From Runella salmonicolor (GTDB lineage: Bacteria; Bacteroidota; Bacteroidia; Cytophagales; Spirosomataceae): 64,000 bases of DNA. The position numbers were made by a program, and so were the translations under genes. Location of the stretch: the NCBI RefSeq assembly GCF_024158025.1, contig NZ_JAMZEL010000008.1, positions 1 through 64,000 on the forward strand, given 5' to 3'. The notes under the pieces were generated by a model, which saw nothing but the letters and a program-made list of their open reading frames with translations, did not search any database and had not been told where the DNA came from. This document shows, piece after piece, positions 27,320 through 36,875 of this stretch (position 1 is its first letter; the number at the start of each line of letters is the position of its first letter).

Positions 27320-30046
27320 TTACCGAATCTTCAAAGACCAGGTTTGTAATTTTTTATTGGCGTAGCTGTGAATCAACAGCTTATTGTAGCCTTCGACGAG
27401 ATTGACACGTATCGGGATTTCACTCGGAATGGGCTTATCGCCGATTTGAGTGCCGTTTAGGTTGTATAGCGTCGTAAAATTACCCGATTTTACGCTTAAA
27501 AACTTTACTTCCGAACCCAAAAAGTGGTATTGTACATCGTTGCGGAACGGAATAAGCCCTTGGGCCGAAAACAGTTCTTTGCCTTGCTTGTCCAGTACCG
27601 CAAACTGGGTTTCAGACTCGCGGAACAAAATCCAGTCCCGGTTGTTGATGGCGGCCCGGGCACGGAAAAAAGAGGTAGGATCTGAACGGAATAACTGCAC
27701 CTTGCGCTTGACTTGCCCACCGAGCGTTATTTCAAAAAGTTCGCCGTATTTACTGATACCAATGAGGGTAGTGGTGCCGTTTTCGGGGGTAAATACCCCA
27801 AAAAATGGCCCCGAAAAATTGGTATTCAATTCCAGTTTATAAGGAGACGGAATCACGCCTGATTCGCTGATTAAACCTACCTGACCTGAGCCCTGCGTAA
27901 ACAAAAAGTGACGTTTTCCCATGTATTCTACTTCGTTGATGGGCAGCAGCAAATCAACAAAAGGCCGGGAGCGATTCAGGACAACAGGCGCTTGATTGGG
28001 GCTGTTCCAGAGGTATAAAAAGCCTTCTGTATCAATCACTAAGAATCTAAAACTGCCTTCAATACCGCTTTCTAGGCGCTGAAAACTCCGAATTGTGCGC
28101 CCGGCTGGGAGCGTAATGGGGGGCAGCGATAGATAGCGTTGGCGGTCGTCTTCATCAATGACATTCAGGCTTTTTTGCGTAGCAAATACGTATTGTAGTC
28201 GGCCTATACTCAGAAAATCTACCGAATAAATATCTCCTACGATGGGAGCGTCCAATTGGGTGATTTTACGCTTATTTTCTTCCAGTAATGGATTCTGTAA
28301 CTCGCGTGATGGCGTGACTACAATGGTTTTTTCGAGACTACTCGGATAGTTTCGAACGAGGTAAATTCCACCGGCAGGAGGCGTTTCAAAGGGTTTCTCC
28401 TGTTGTAAAAATACCTTATTGAGGGTTTTGGCACTCGTAGCTTTGTTTAATCGGCCGAATGTGAGCGACGAGTAGGCTTTTCCGTTCTTATAGGCGGATT
28501 GAAACACCAACTGGTCAAAGGGGAGTTTTTCGGTAATATCATAGTTGAGATTCGTGAATAAATAATTCATAAATCCCGTACCCATGTACTCTTTGCTTTT
28601 GCGGGGGTTGACAATAAATGTAAGATTAGAAGCGCCGAGGGTCGTTTTTAAAAAGGTGTTATAAAGCGATGAATTGGCCCATGTTCGCTGGTATTCCAAG
28701 TCAATGAGATAATCTTTAAGTACTTGTGAATCATTGGCATATACCACAAAGTTTTTGTGAAACGCCACATAACATTTGGGGAATCCTTTGAAAAGTCCGC
28801 CAAAAAGAACCGCTGGCAACTCATGCCAATTGATATTGTAAACGTATCCTCCCTGAAAAGGCTCAAAGGGCGTGCCAGTGTTTTTGTTGAAAAGTATGGA
28901 TAGACGCCTAAAAAAGGGTTCGAGTCCATTTTTGGGTTGAACCTGTTGTAAGATAATCTGTCCTTTGGTGAGGGAGTTGTTAGGTTCCAACTGGCACAGA
29001 ATGAGTTCTTTATTAAAACTTCGATAAAATGTATCCAACCGGGCATTTCCGATGAGGTTCAGCAGCTGTTTGCGCGAACGATTGACGGAATCAGTGGATA
29101 AGGCTTCCAGTTGCGGGCGTAATTTTCGGACAAAATTGTCTGAATTTTCAAACCCTAAACGGTACATCACCGCTGTAGTATTTGGGATAAAAAAAGTATG
29201 GTTAAGCGGACTGGCTTTTTGGTCATTCAATGCTTCAACGTAGCCTTCTAGTCTTACTTTTTTTCCTTGTGAGGTAAGGGTAGGATTTTTGGTAGAGAAA
29301 AATTTATCCAAGTGCAAGCCTTCGGTACCTGGAAGAAACGATAAAAAATAAAGCAAACCCGCGTCGGGACTGGTAGCGGCTTCGCGTCGAATGGCTTCCG
29401 ATAGCACAACGTTGTCAAGGTAAATGCTCAACTCACTGCTTTCCTGTTTGATACTTTCAAAACGACTGGTATTGGTGGTTCGTAGGGGGCTTTGGGCAAA
29501 ACGTACCCAATCTTCAAGCACATCCCCCGAAACGCAGGAAACCAAAAAGTTATTAAAGAAAGTATACGCAAAAATAGGTTCCGAGAGAGGATTGGTGACG
29601 TCGTAAATTTTTTGTCCGCTGTGAATGTGCGACGTTACCCGCACGTTTTTGGAGGCGGGTGCTTCCAGCCACGCATAACTTTGGAAGGCCTCCATGGGCA
29701 AAAAAACAAGGTAGGCAAACCGTCCACCAGCGGTTTTTTGCAAAACGTACGTAATTGACTGCCCTTTAAGAAGGTTTTCGGCGCGGGCTTTGTCATCGCT
29801 CAATTGACGAAACATATCCACTTGTCGAGCGGCGAGGTTTAGGAGTGGCACCTCACGCATTTCAATGCCTCCTCTTTGAACCTTGTAGGTGGTATCTTGC
29901 AGATGTCGGCTCTGAATCAGAAAGAAGGCGTTTTCGGGCAACAATTTCCAGACGGATGCCGAATACATTTGCCAACGCTGAAAGCCCCACCATCCTGTCA
30001 GCAACACCACCAGCGCAATAACAACAATTAGCCCTCTTCTTTTCAT
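27320..30046 (-). CDS. Large membrane-anchored protein of unknown function with propeller-like C-terminus
   Basis: A 908-residue protein I cannot assign. Residues 5-23 form one membrane helix (GLIVVIALVVLLTGWWGF). The body should lie in the periplasm. Residues of about 30-560 are mixed alpha/beta without a known motif; this part may resemble DUF3352-type proteins. From about 590 onward, short repeats such as FLVIDTEGFLYLWN, LIGISKYGELFEITLGG and FAVLDKQGKELFS look like blades of a beta-propeller. Neighbours are a GT2 (71 bp upstream) and the SGNH lipoprotein (30 bp downstream), which suggests an envelope or glycan role. ATG 30046 gives a sensible anchor. Confidence 0.6.
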   Translation of the reverse strand: MKRRGLIVVIALVVLLTGWWGFQRWQMYSASVWKLLPENAFFLIQSRHLQDTTYKVQRGGIEMREVPLLNLAARQVDMFRQLSDDKARAENLLKGQSITYVLQKTAGGRFAYLVFLPMEAFQSYAWLEAPASKNVRVTSHIHSGQKIYDVTNPLSEPIFAYTFFNNFLVSCVSGDVLEDWVRFAQSPLRTTNTSRFESIKQESSELSIYLDNVVLSEAIRREAATSPDAGLLYFLSFLPGTEGLHLDKFFSTKNPTLTSQGKKVRLEGYVEALNDQKASPLNHTFFIPNTTAVMYRLGFENSDNFVRKLRPQLEALSTDSVNRSRKQLLNLIGNARLDTFYRSFNKELILCQLEPNNSLTKGQIILQQVQPKNGLEPFFRRLSILFNKNTGTPFEPFQGGYVYNINWHELPAVLFGGLFKGFPKCYVAFHKNFVVYANDSQVLKDYLIDLEYQRTWANSSLYNTFLKTTLGASNLTFIVNPRKSKEYMGTGFMNYLFTNLNYDITEKLPFDQLVFQSAYKNGKAYSSLTFGRLNKATSAKTLNKVFLQQEKPFETPPAGGIYLVRNYPSSLEKTIVVTPSRELQNPLLEENKRKITQLDAPIVGDIYSVDFLSIGRLQYVFATQKSLNVIDEDDRQRYLSLPPITLPAGRTIRSFQRLESGIEGSFRFLVIDTEGFLYLWNSPNQAPVVLNRSRPFVDLLLPINEVEYMGKRHFLFTQGSGQVGLISESGVIPSPYKLELNTNFSGPFFGVFTPENGTTTLIGISKYGELFEITLGGQVKRKVQLFRSDPTSFFRARAAINNRDWILFRESETQFAVLDKQGKELFSAQGLIPFRNDVQYHFLGSEVKFLSVKSGNFTTLYNLNGTQIGDKPIPSEIPIRVNLVEGYNKLLIHSYANKKLQTWSLKIR

Positions 30047-30117
30047 AGGTTAGGTCATAGTTTGTAATTCATAGTTTGAAAATTAAGATAAACTATTACT
30101 ATGAACCATAAACGTCT

Positions 30118-30864
30118 TTATTTCGCCTTGATTGCCTTCACTTTGCCGTTGAGATCAAGACGGAAACGAAGCAATTCTTTAAAACTTTGAATACACACTT
30201 TTAAGAGCTTCCAACGCAAGATAGAAACCGTTCCTGTTAAACGTTCTTTGTGAGTAATGGGTATATCAAAGGTATTTTCGCCTGCTTTTTTAGCCATTAC
30301 TGCCAGAAAGATATTCGGGGCAAAAGGCTCAGGATTAGGCAATTGTGCCAATAATTTCTTTAGAAAACTTCCTTTGATAAGGCGGAACGGAATGTTGGCA
30401 TCATTGATGAAAGTGCCATATGCGAAGAAAATCGTGTATTTTAAAATACGCGTAATGACCAATCGGGCAGGGGCATCATAGCGTATTTGACGATAGCCCA
30501 TAACGAAGTTAGAATCATTGCGCTTTTCCCATAATTTGAGTACATCTTCCGTAACGAACTGGTCGTCACTATCGGTTTGAAAAACCCACTCAGAATTAAG
30601 TTCAGCCGCTTTTTTATATCCGTTAACAACGGCATTTCCATGGCCGCCGTTGGGTTGGTGTACCACTAACAAATTATCAATTTTTGGAGCTAGGCCATCT
30701 AACAGCACTTTGGTGCCATCTTTGGAGCCATCATTGATAACAATAAGTTTGGTTTCTTTGCCTGGGAACGTATTTTTAAGGAAGGAGGTCCACATAGTAA
30801 CTACCTGCTCAATACATTCTTCTTCATTATAGGCAGGCATGACAATCGAAAAATATAAACTCAT
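30118..30864 (-). CDS. Family 2 glycosyltransferase (polyprenyl-phosphate sugar synthase-like)
   Basis: A 248-residue GT-A transferase. SIVMPAYNEEECIEQVV opens the fold, VINDGSKDGT is the nucleotide loop, and FQTDSDDQF (about residues 94-102) holds the DXD metal site. NIPFRLIKGSFL follows, as in DPM1/DolP-mannose synthase-like enzymes. No C-terminal membrane helices are present, unlike the fused GT2 at 36876. It probably loads a sugar onto a lipid carrier or transfers it to a glycan at the inner-membrane face. It lies between an acyltransferase and the 908-residue gene, all reading the same way. Confidence 0.85.
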   Translation of the reverse strand: MSLYFSIVMPAYNEEECIEQVVTMWTSFLKNTFPGKETKLIVINDGSKDGTKVLLDGLAPKIDNLLVVHQPNGGHGNAVVNGYKKAAELNSEWVFQTDSDDQFVTEDVLKLWEKRNDSNFVMGYRQIRYDAPARLVITRILKYTIFFAYGTFINDANIPFRLIKGSFLKKLLAQLPNPEPFAPNIFLAVMAKKAGENTFDIPITHKERLTGTVSILRWKLLKVCIQSFKELLRFRLDLNGKVKAIKAK

Positions 30865-30998
30865 TATGAGAATTGTTAACTATTTAAGGAAAGCTTGAAT
30901 ATTGTTATTAAAAACTCGACAAAACTACTCAAAAAATGACTCTTAGCCTACTGTACAAGGTTAAGCTTTTATTTAATGGCATTGATATTTACATTATT

Positions 30999-32123
30999 TC
31001 AGGGGGCATATTTGTCTTTCAATGCATTAATGGGCTTTTCAATCAGATACCAAGAGGCCGACGCAACGATGACAGTGAGTGCAAACAAAATTAAAACGCG
31101 TAGCTGGTGCATATCCTGAAAGCCTTCAATGTTTCGGCCTAGCTTATTGAAAAGTCGAACCACTGGGTGGTTGGCAGGCGAATGGTAATGATTATAAACG
31201 AAGTTATGGTAAACATAAAGACCGTAACTGATTTTGCCCAAATAATTGCTGACGGGGTTTTCCAAAAACCACTTGAACCATCCTTTGTAGCCAATAATGG
31301 CACCTCCAATCAAAAACATAAAGAAAATTGAAGCCACAAAACGTTCCCAAACGTTGACGTAAACATTGTTGTCTTGCGTAATTCCGGCTTGGGTGGCTTG
31401 GATGGAAAGCACAAAGATGACGCCCAAAGCCGCTAAACTTAACCCCAAATAAAGACGATTGGTGAAGAGTTTTTGAAAAACGGCTGGTTTGTAAAGCTGG
31501 GCGTAAGCCATCAATGCCCCAAAGCCAAAAGCATCTAAGGCGGCGGGCATGGTCACGTACGAAACATACCAAGGCTGCCCTGTCCATAAAAAATAGGCGC
31601 GTAGCAATACACTCAGCCCGATAAGTACCGTAAAAAAGGGAATGACAAAGCGGCGAGGAATGAAGAAAATCAGGACTGGGAAAAAAATGTAAAATTGCTC
31701 TTCAACGGCCAACGACCAAAAATGGTCCGTAACGCCCAGCCACGTTTTTTTGAGTACAATGTAAATATTGGAGGCGTACAAAAACTGCCATCCTTCCTTG
31801 CCTCGGACGGATGGGTCATTTAACAGCCAAAGAACGATTAAAGAAAGGTAATAGATAGGAAAAATACGGATGGTACGCCGGATGTAGAATTTCTTCAAAT
31901 ATTGCCCCAAACCTCCCGACTTCGTGTAGTTTTTGTCTTTACTACTGAGCAGAATGCGCGTAATTAAAAAGCCGCTCAGAACGAAAAATAAATTCACTCC
32001 TAATTTACCAAAAGGTAATTGATGAGGTTCGGGCATCCAGTGGTCCCAAAGCACTAAAGCTACGGCTATAAATCGTAACCCATCTAGTTGAATCAAATAA
32101 TTATCCTGCGTTTTTGCCGACAT
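30999..32123 (-). CDS. Acyltransferase family 3 (OafA/YrhL-like) membrane protein
   Basis: A 374-residue polytopic enzyme of the acyltransferase-3 family. The diagnostic opening LDGLRFIAVALVLWDHW (about residues 13-29) includes the catalytic-type histidine (His 28). VNLFFVLSGFLITRIL and FWSLAVEEQFYIFFPVLI are equally typical. About 10 membrane segments are visible. Members acetylate or otherwise O-acylate surface glycans using a cytosolic acyl donor. The gene lies in the glycan-modification run and could work with the SGNH lipoprotein encoded downstream. There is no C-terminal SGNH domain of its own. It starts at ATG 32123. Confidence 0.92.
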   Translation of the reverse strand: MSAKTQDNYLIQLDGLRFIAVALVLWDHWMPEPHQLPFGKLGVNLFFVLSGFLITRILLSSKDKNYTKSGGLGQYLKKFYIRRTIRIFPIYYLSLIVLWLLNDPSVRGKEGWQFLYASNIYIVLKKTWLGVTDHFWSLAVEEQFYIFFPVLIFFIPRRFVIPFFTVLIGLSVLLRAYFLWTGQPWYVSYVTMPAALDAFGFGALMAYAQLYKPAVFQKLFTNRLYLGLSLAALGVIFVLSIQATQAGITQDNNVYVNVWERFVASIFFMFLIGGAIIGYKGWFKWFLENPVSNYLGKISYGLYVYHNFVYNHYHSPANHPVVRLFNKLGRNIEGFQDMHQLRVLILFALTVIVASASWYLIEKPINALKDKYAP

Positions 32124-32180
32124 AATTTAGCTTTTAATCGGCGAAGGATGCACCCCTTTGGCCAATCATTTTTTTACGAA

Positions 32181-33797
32181 TTACCAATTTGTTTTTATAA
32201 CTGCTTTTTTCACGTCCTTGAATGTCATGACCTCACAATCTGCGTTTTCCAAATACAGTTTGCCTTTTCGGTCATAATGCAACCATCGTACCCGGTAGGT
32301 TCCAGGAATAACTTCGGCGGCCCCAATACGCGCCGTTGAACCTTTGATGAAAAATCGGTTGTAATTGACGAAATTCCGCAGTGAATGCTTCCGGGCCTGC
32401 TGGGTTGGGAAGATGTATTGGTGCTTTTCATTAGACAAAAGCACATACAAGCCTCCATCGCGGAGGTCATAAAGGCGGTAATTGGGTTGTTTCAATTCCA
32501 ATAAAGAGTCGTTGCTAGAACACGCCTTTCCCCCAACCACAATACTGTCTTTGGGAAGACTTATCTTCTCCAGAAACAATTGGGGCGCTTGATAAATCGT
32601 ATTGGTGGCGGGAGCGTCATTGCGCCAGTTAAAACTGGTGCTTATCAGATATTTGCGTAGCTGAATGGCGTCGTACAAATGATAATGCTGATTGCAGGCA
32701 TATAGAAAGCTAGCACTCACCACAAAGGTAACCGTCAAAACCTCCCGAAAGCGTGAACTTACGAGGCGGGTCAGATAAGCGATATTAAAGCTTACCAATA
32801 AAGCTGAGTAGAGTTTATAGCGACTCAGTAGCATAATATCTGAGCCTAAACCCGTACGTGAATAGTTGACAATCAACGCAGTAACCAACGCAAACCCAAC
32901 TCCCCCTAAATAAAAATAGTCAAATTCGTCTAATACAAAGTGGCGCTTCCAATAACTTCTCAGAATGTAAAGCAGCATACTCAGGCTCACAAATAACGAC
33001 AAAGCCCCAAACCAGAGCGGCATTTGAAATGGAAAATTGCCAAAGGGAAGTCCCTCGAACATCGAGCCACAAAAAAGCAAAAAACCCCTGATAAATGACT
33101 GAAAACTGCCCGACGCGCTCAAATCAGTAGGCGGGCTTTGATAATCCCAAAAATAAAGGACAATGCTCAAAATGCTGAATACCGTCCAAATAGCGGCAAT
33201 TTTCCAACGCTTTTGTAGCAATAAAACGCCCAAGGCAAGGGGTAAAATCAGGAGGCCATTGCCGCTAGTGAACACGCCCATAAATGCCATCGGTAAGGCC
33301 CACCACCAGTACTTGTCGCCTCGACTTAGTCGCCAGAAGGTCAGTACTGCCCAAGCCACCACCCATAAATTTTGAACCGCGGCCATGCCCCAAAAGGTAT
33401 TTTCCCAAAAAGCCAGTGAAAACCAAAGCGTAGCAATGGGCAATGCGTACCAGACTGCTCCGGGTAAGGGTTTAAAAAAACGGGTAAGTAGCCACCAAAT
33501 CACCAACAAGGCCAAATTCCCGAAAAACATCAGGTGTTCGTAATTGAGATGACCGAAGATTTTATAGTCAATCACGGCAATTAATCGGGTCAGGGCTACC
33601 CGATGCTCGTTGTGCTGACGGTAAATTTCGTATACTTTTCCGCCAAAACTATCGGCTTTATCAAAATTGAGTAAGGTAGCTTTAAAGGCGTGGTCATCCC
33701 ATTTTGGGATATTAATGGCATAACGATTCCAAAGCTGATAATACACAAATATCAGGGCAAACGTAACCAGTAAGGATGCCAATGATCTTTTGTTCAT
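32181..33797 (-). CDS. Polytopic GT-C-like protein with DD, EHR and GNG motifs (paralogue 1)
   Basis: A 538-residue protein with about 10-12 membrane segments and a soluble C-terminal domain of about 150 residues. It shares ordered motifs with the gene at 34853-36580: a DD pair (residues 34-35) just after the first helix, EHR (64-66), SGNGLLIL (178-185) and QKRWK (195-199). A double acidic site after TM1 is typical of GT-C transferases that use polyprenyl-linked sugars. ATG 33797 is used; its A is the last base of the transketolase stop codon. The function is inferred, and the family may be undescribed. Confidence 0.6.
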   Translation of the reverse strand: MNKRSLASLLVTFALIFVYYQLWNRYAINIPKWDDHAFKATLLNFDKADSFGGKVYEIYRQHNEHRVALTRLIAVIDYKIFGHLNYEHLMFFGNLALLVIWWLLTRFFKPLPGAVWYALPIATLWFSLAFWENTFWGMAAVQNLWVVAWAVLTFWRLSRGDKYWWWALPMAFMGVFTSGNGLLILPLALGVLLLQKRWKIAAIWTVFSILSIVLYFWDYQSPPTDLSASGSFQSFIRGFLLFCGSMFEGLPFGNFPFQMPLWFGALSLFVSLSMLLYILRSYWKRHFVLDEFDYFYLGGVGFALVTALIVNYSRTGLGSDIMLLSRYKLYSALLVSFNIAYLTRLVSSRFREVLTVTFVVSASFLYACNQHYHLYDAIQLRKYLISTSFNWRNDAPATNTIYQAPQLFLEKISLPKDSIVVGGKACSSNDSLLELKQPNYRLYDLRDGGLYVLLSNEKHQYIFPTQQARKHSLRNFVNYNRFFIKGSTARIGAAEVIPGTYRVRWLHYDRKGKLYLENADCEVMTFKDVKKAVIKTNW

Positions 33798-34741
33798 CAA
33801 CTATGGGGGTGATTAGTGTGCAGTAGCGGCGATTCGGCAAATGACCGTAAGACGTTCGCGATGTTTTTAACATCCAGCCCCGATTGGGTTTGGTGGTACT
33901 GTTGACTTCCATAAAGCCCGTTGGGGTATCCTAGGGCCGACAATGATTGAAAACGCTGCGGGTGAATCCCCGCTTCGAGCAGTTTTACCGAGAGTTGTTG
34001 GCCTAAACCCCCGATACTTACGTGCTCTTCTACCACCAGTATATTTTCTGCCTGTTGCAGCTCTTGTAGGGTAGCATCAGTGAGTTGAAGAGGAAGGCTC
34101 AGTGCGGTATAAACGCTACAACTGGTCTGTAATTCAGGCTCTTGAAGTGCTTTTAATACATTGGCCGCAATGGGTCCTAAAGCAATAATGGCAGTTTGGG
34201 CATTGGGCGTGTGCACCACTTTTTTCAACGACCCCGACAAAACAGCTCCTTCGGGAGTGAGTGGACCCACGCCGAGGCGTAAATAGGCGGGGTGTTTTTC
34301 GTGTACTATCTGCGTTAAAACAGGCTCAACTTCATCGCTAAAAGCTGGAATCCATGTTTTTACATTTTGCAGGCTGCTCAGGCAGGCCAAATCTTCGATG
34401 GCATGGTGCGTACTGCCCATGATGCCGTAGCCGTACCCACCGCCGTTGCCCACAAGAAACACGGGCAGATTGTGGAGACAGGCATCATTGCGGAACTGTT
34501 CGAGGCAGCGATACACCACAAAAGGAGCAATGCTGTAACAAAAAACTTTGTAGCCTTTGTAAGCCATTCCTGCGGCCACGCCTACCATATTTTGCTCGGC
34601 TACACCAGCATTGATGAAGCGTTTTCCTAATTTTTCCTGTAAATTTTCTAAGGCATTATATCCTAAATCACCAGTAATGAATACGATAGATTCATCGGCG
34701 AGTGCTAATTTTTCAATGGCGGCTGAAAATTCTTTGCGCAT
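33797..34741 (-). CDS. Transketolase C-terminal half (pyrimidine-binding subunit)
   Basis: A 314-residue protein covering the pyrimidine-binding and C-terminal domains of a transketolase/DXPS-type enzyme. FITGDLGYNA and FINAGVAEQNMVGVAAGMA (with the conserved cofactor-activating Glu 49) are clear, and GIMGSTHHAIEDLA follows. It needs the thiamine-diphosphate-binding partner at 39337-40152, 4.6 kb away, to be complete. It would move a two-carbon ketol unit; the substrate here is unknown and may be a precursor of an unusual sugar. It is tightly coupled (one shared base) to the paralogue 1 gene downstream. Confidence 0.9.
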   Translation of the reverse strand: MRKEFSAAIEKLALADESIVFITGDLGYNALENLQEKLGKRFINAGVAEQNMVGVAAGMAYKGYKVFCYSIAPFVVYRCLEQFRNDACLHNLPVFLVGNGGGYGYGIMGSTHHAIEDLACLSSLQNVKTWIPAFSDEVEPVLTQIVHEKHPAYLRLGVGPLTPEGAVLSGSLKKVVHTPNAQTAIIALGPIAANVLKALQEPELQTSCSVYTALSLPLQLTDATLQELQQAENILVVEEHVSIGGLGQQLSVKLLEAGIHPQRFQSLSALGYPNGLYGSQQYHQTQSGLDVKNIANVLRSFAESPLLHTNHPHS

Positions 34742-34852
34742 AACTAACGGTATGTTGCTCCAAGAGAGCTTACTTCACGATGAAGTGGCTATCTATAGAA
34801 TGAAATGGCTGCAAATTAAGTAAAATTCAAAAGGCTACCCAAATTCAGCAGG

Positions 34853-36580
34853 CTAGTAAACAAGATTACTCTCCTGAACGGCCTCAAAAGTAAAGGGCTG
34901 CCATTTGAGTTCTAAGGTATTATTTCTACTGTACGCAACCCCGATTTGGTAAGTTCCCGTTGGAAAATGCCGGTAGGTCAATTCCTTGTGGAATTGAGGA
35001 TAGTAATAATTCTCTCCCATGAGCACAAGTCGGATACTTCGGCGATCATACGTGGTTGACACCAAAAACGTGGTGGATGTTGTAAGGTTTTTAAACGCAA
35101 TATAATAATCCTCAGAGGCGCCAAATGGGCGCAATTTGGGCGCAAAACCCATCATTTTGAGCATTTTTTTGCTTTTATTTTGCTCAATCTTAAAATCAGA
35201 AACGGCTTCCTCTTTGACTATTATCTGAGAAAAAGGAGAATCGGTAATGCGAAAATTAATGCTTTTCGCCGCCTTGTTCATAACTAACTTGGAGGATTCT
35301 TCCCAATAGGAGGTATCTCGATAGATAAACCACTGATTGCTCGTAACCCAGTTGTATTGGGCCGTAATATACTCTCGTTTATACTGAGCGAATATATTAT
35401 AAAAATGAAAATACGAAAGCATAAAAATGCCCAGAATACTCCCAAAAGTTAGTGCATAAAGAAGGGATTTTGACTGTAAATAACGGAGGCCCATGCAATA
35501 AGTGAGGAGCAAACCAACTACCGAATGAATACGATAGCGGTTGATATGTGCAAAAATCTGGTCTTTATCCACGCGTGAAATGCAGAGTAAAAAGCCTGTT
35601 AGTATAAAAAAAATAAAGCTACCAAACAGGAATTCTGTAAATCGACGCTCACTTTTGTTAATCTTTTGGGTGCCGAGGTTTGGCTGTATCCAAGCCTTGA
35701 TTGTCTTAAAAAACAAATAGATGAAAGTGGCTAACACCAGACCGCCTGCCAGTACCGAAGCGGAGTCATTTAGATTGAGAGGCCTAAGCCATTCTTCATC
35801 CCAATTGAGGGCGGAGCCCAGAAAAACCAGAAAATTGAGAAAAATATATTGAGGATGATTGAACAGATTATGGATTGGATTATTCCGATTTTCGTATTGT
35901 TGATAGCCTGAAAAATATATAAGTAAGATTGAAAGGGTGAATATGCTCCAAATCATAAGTTCTTTCCAACGTTTTTGAACCACCAACAATCCTGCACCTG
36001 CCACTAAGATTAATACTCCGTTACCAAAAGTATACGTACAAAGCGCGGCCGCACCTAAGGCCAACCAGAAATGAAATTTATGACGGCTTGAAAGCCAATG
36101 AATTGTTAAAAGCGCAAAAAAGGAAACAGAATTGTAGGCGAGGGTAGCCGCTGGCCATAACACCCCATCGTATGAATAACAGGGTTGAAATACCAAAAGT
36201 GATATTGGAATGAGATAGTAAACGGAATGGCTGGCAAGTTGTAACTGCCGCCAAGTAATTATAAAAATACCGACCAAGGATAAGTTGCCTAGAATGGTAA
36301 TGGTATAAAAGGAGACCTCTCCCGATAGGAGGTACTGGCTTAATACAATAAATCTTGTATAAAATAGACGGTGTTCGACAAACTGGTCACTCAATAGCTT
36401 CCACTTCGCAATAAATCCACCTTTTGCGGAAACATATTCAGATAGAAAATTTAGAATTAAAGCGAAGTCGTCTCCTTGTGGAAGATTAGTGGCAAAAAAT
36501 ATCAAAAAAATACAAAAAAAAACAAAGGGAAGGATTGCAAAAATGAAGGAAAGTGAGGAAGTGGTAAACTTTTGTTTCAT
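34853..36580 (-). CDS. Polytopic GT-C-like protein with DD, EHR and GNG motifs (paralogue 2)
   Basis: A 575-residue membrane protein paralogous to the one at 32181-33797. The same motif order is present: DD (residues 37-38), EHR (69-71), FGNGVLIL (185-192) and VQKRWK (201-206). A C-terminal soluble domain also ends with a GTYQIG segment like GTYRVR in paralogue 1. About 11 membrane segments are visible. ATG 36580 is preferred to GTG 36589. It begins the transcription unit served by the exact consensus promoter at 36666-36696, followed by the transketolase C-half. The likely function, lipid-linked sugar transfer at the periplasmic face, is inference. Confidence 0.6.
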   Translation of the reverse strand: MKQKFTTSSLSFIFAILPFVFFCIFLIFFATNLPQGDDFALILNFLSEYVSAKGGFIAKWKLLSDQFVEHRLFYTRFIVLSQYLLSGEVSFYTITILGNLSLVGIFIITWRQLQLASHSVYYLIPISLLVFQPCYSYDGVLWPAATLAYNSVSFFALLTIHWLSSRHKFHFWLALGAAALCTYTFGNGVLILVAGAGLLVVQKRWKELMIWSIFTLSILLIYFSGYQQYENRNNPIHNLFNHPQYIFLNFLVFLGSALNWDEEWLRPLNLNDSASVLAGGLVLATFIYLFFKTIKAWIQPNLGTQKINKSERRFTEFLFGSFIFFILTGFLLCISRVDKDQIFAHINRYRIHSVVGLLLTYCMGLRYLQSKSLLYALTFGSILGIFMLSYFHFYNIFAQYKREYITAQYNWVTSNQWFIYRDTSYWEESSKLVMNKAAKSINFRITDSPFSQIIVKEEAVSDFKIEQNKSKKMLKMMGFAPKLRPFGASEDYYIAFKNLTTSTTFLVSTTYDRRSIRLVLMGENYYYPQFHKELTYRHFPTGTYQIGVAYSRNNTLELKWQPFTFEAVQESNLVY

Positions 36581-36665
36581 CAAATACACAAAGTAAGGTG
36601 GGTAGGGGATTTGCCACGGCTGACTATAGTAGTTAACTGCTTGGCTGGCAAATTGTAGGATGCAA

Positions 36666-36696
36666 CAAAAATATACTAATAACCCTTATGTCCAAA
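36666..36696 (-). promoter_or_regulatory. Exact consensus Bacteroidota promoter
   Basis: On the minus strand, TTTG (36696-36693), 19 bp, TATTTTTG (36673-36666), matching both elements of TTTG-N19-TAnnTTTG. It is about 85 bp upstream of ATG 36580 and downstream of the terminator at 36806-36856. Confidence 0.65.
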
Positions 36697-36805
36697 ATAT
36701 TTTGGCGCATATTAGGATAAAAATTGGGTAAAGTTTCATGATAGAAGCCCATACTATCAACCATTTTCAAAACAGCAAACTTTAAACTAGTTTTAGAAAA
36801 AGTGC

Positions 36806-36856
36806 AGAAGCCGTCAACAGAGCCAAATAGCTAATTTGGCTCTGTTGACGGCTTCT
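36806..36856 (-). terminator. 23-bp perfect hairpin, probable terminator
   Basis: The arm at 36806-36828 (starting AGAAGCCGTCAACAG) is perfectly repeated inverted at 36834-36856 around a 5-base loop. On the minus strand it begins 19 bp after the stop of the SDR-GT2 gene and is followed by GCACTTTTTCT. Such a long perfect stem is unusual for a simple terminator. Confidence 0.65.
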
Positions 36857-36875
36857 CACCTTAAGTATGATTTGG

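Noticed and set aside
36806..36856. Long inverted repeat considered as a mobile element or MITE end
   Set aside because: It is a single compact hairpin without target-site duplication or a transposase; terminator is simpler.
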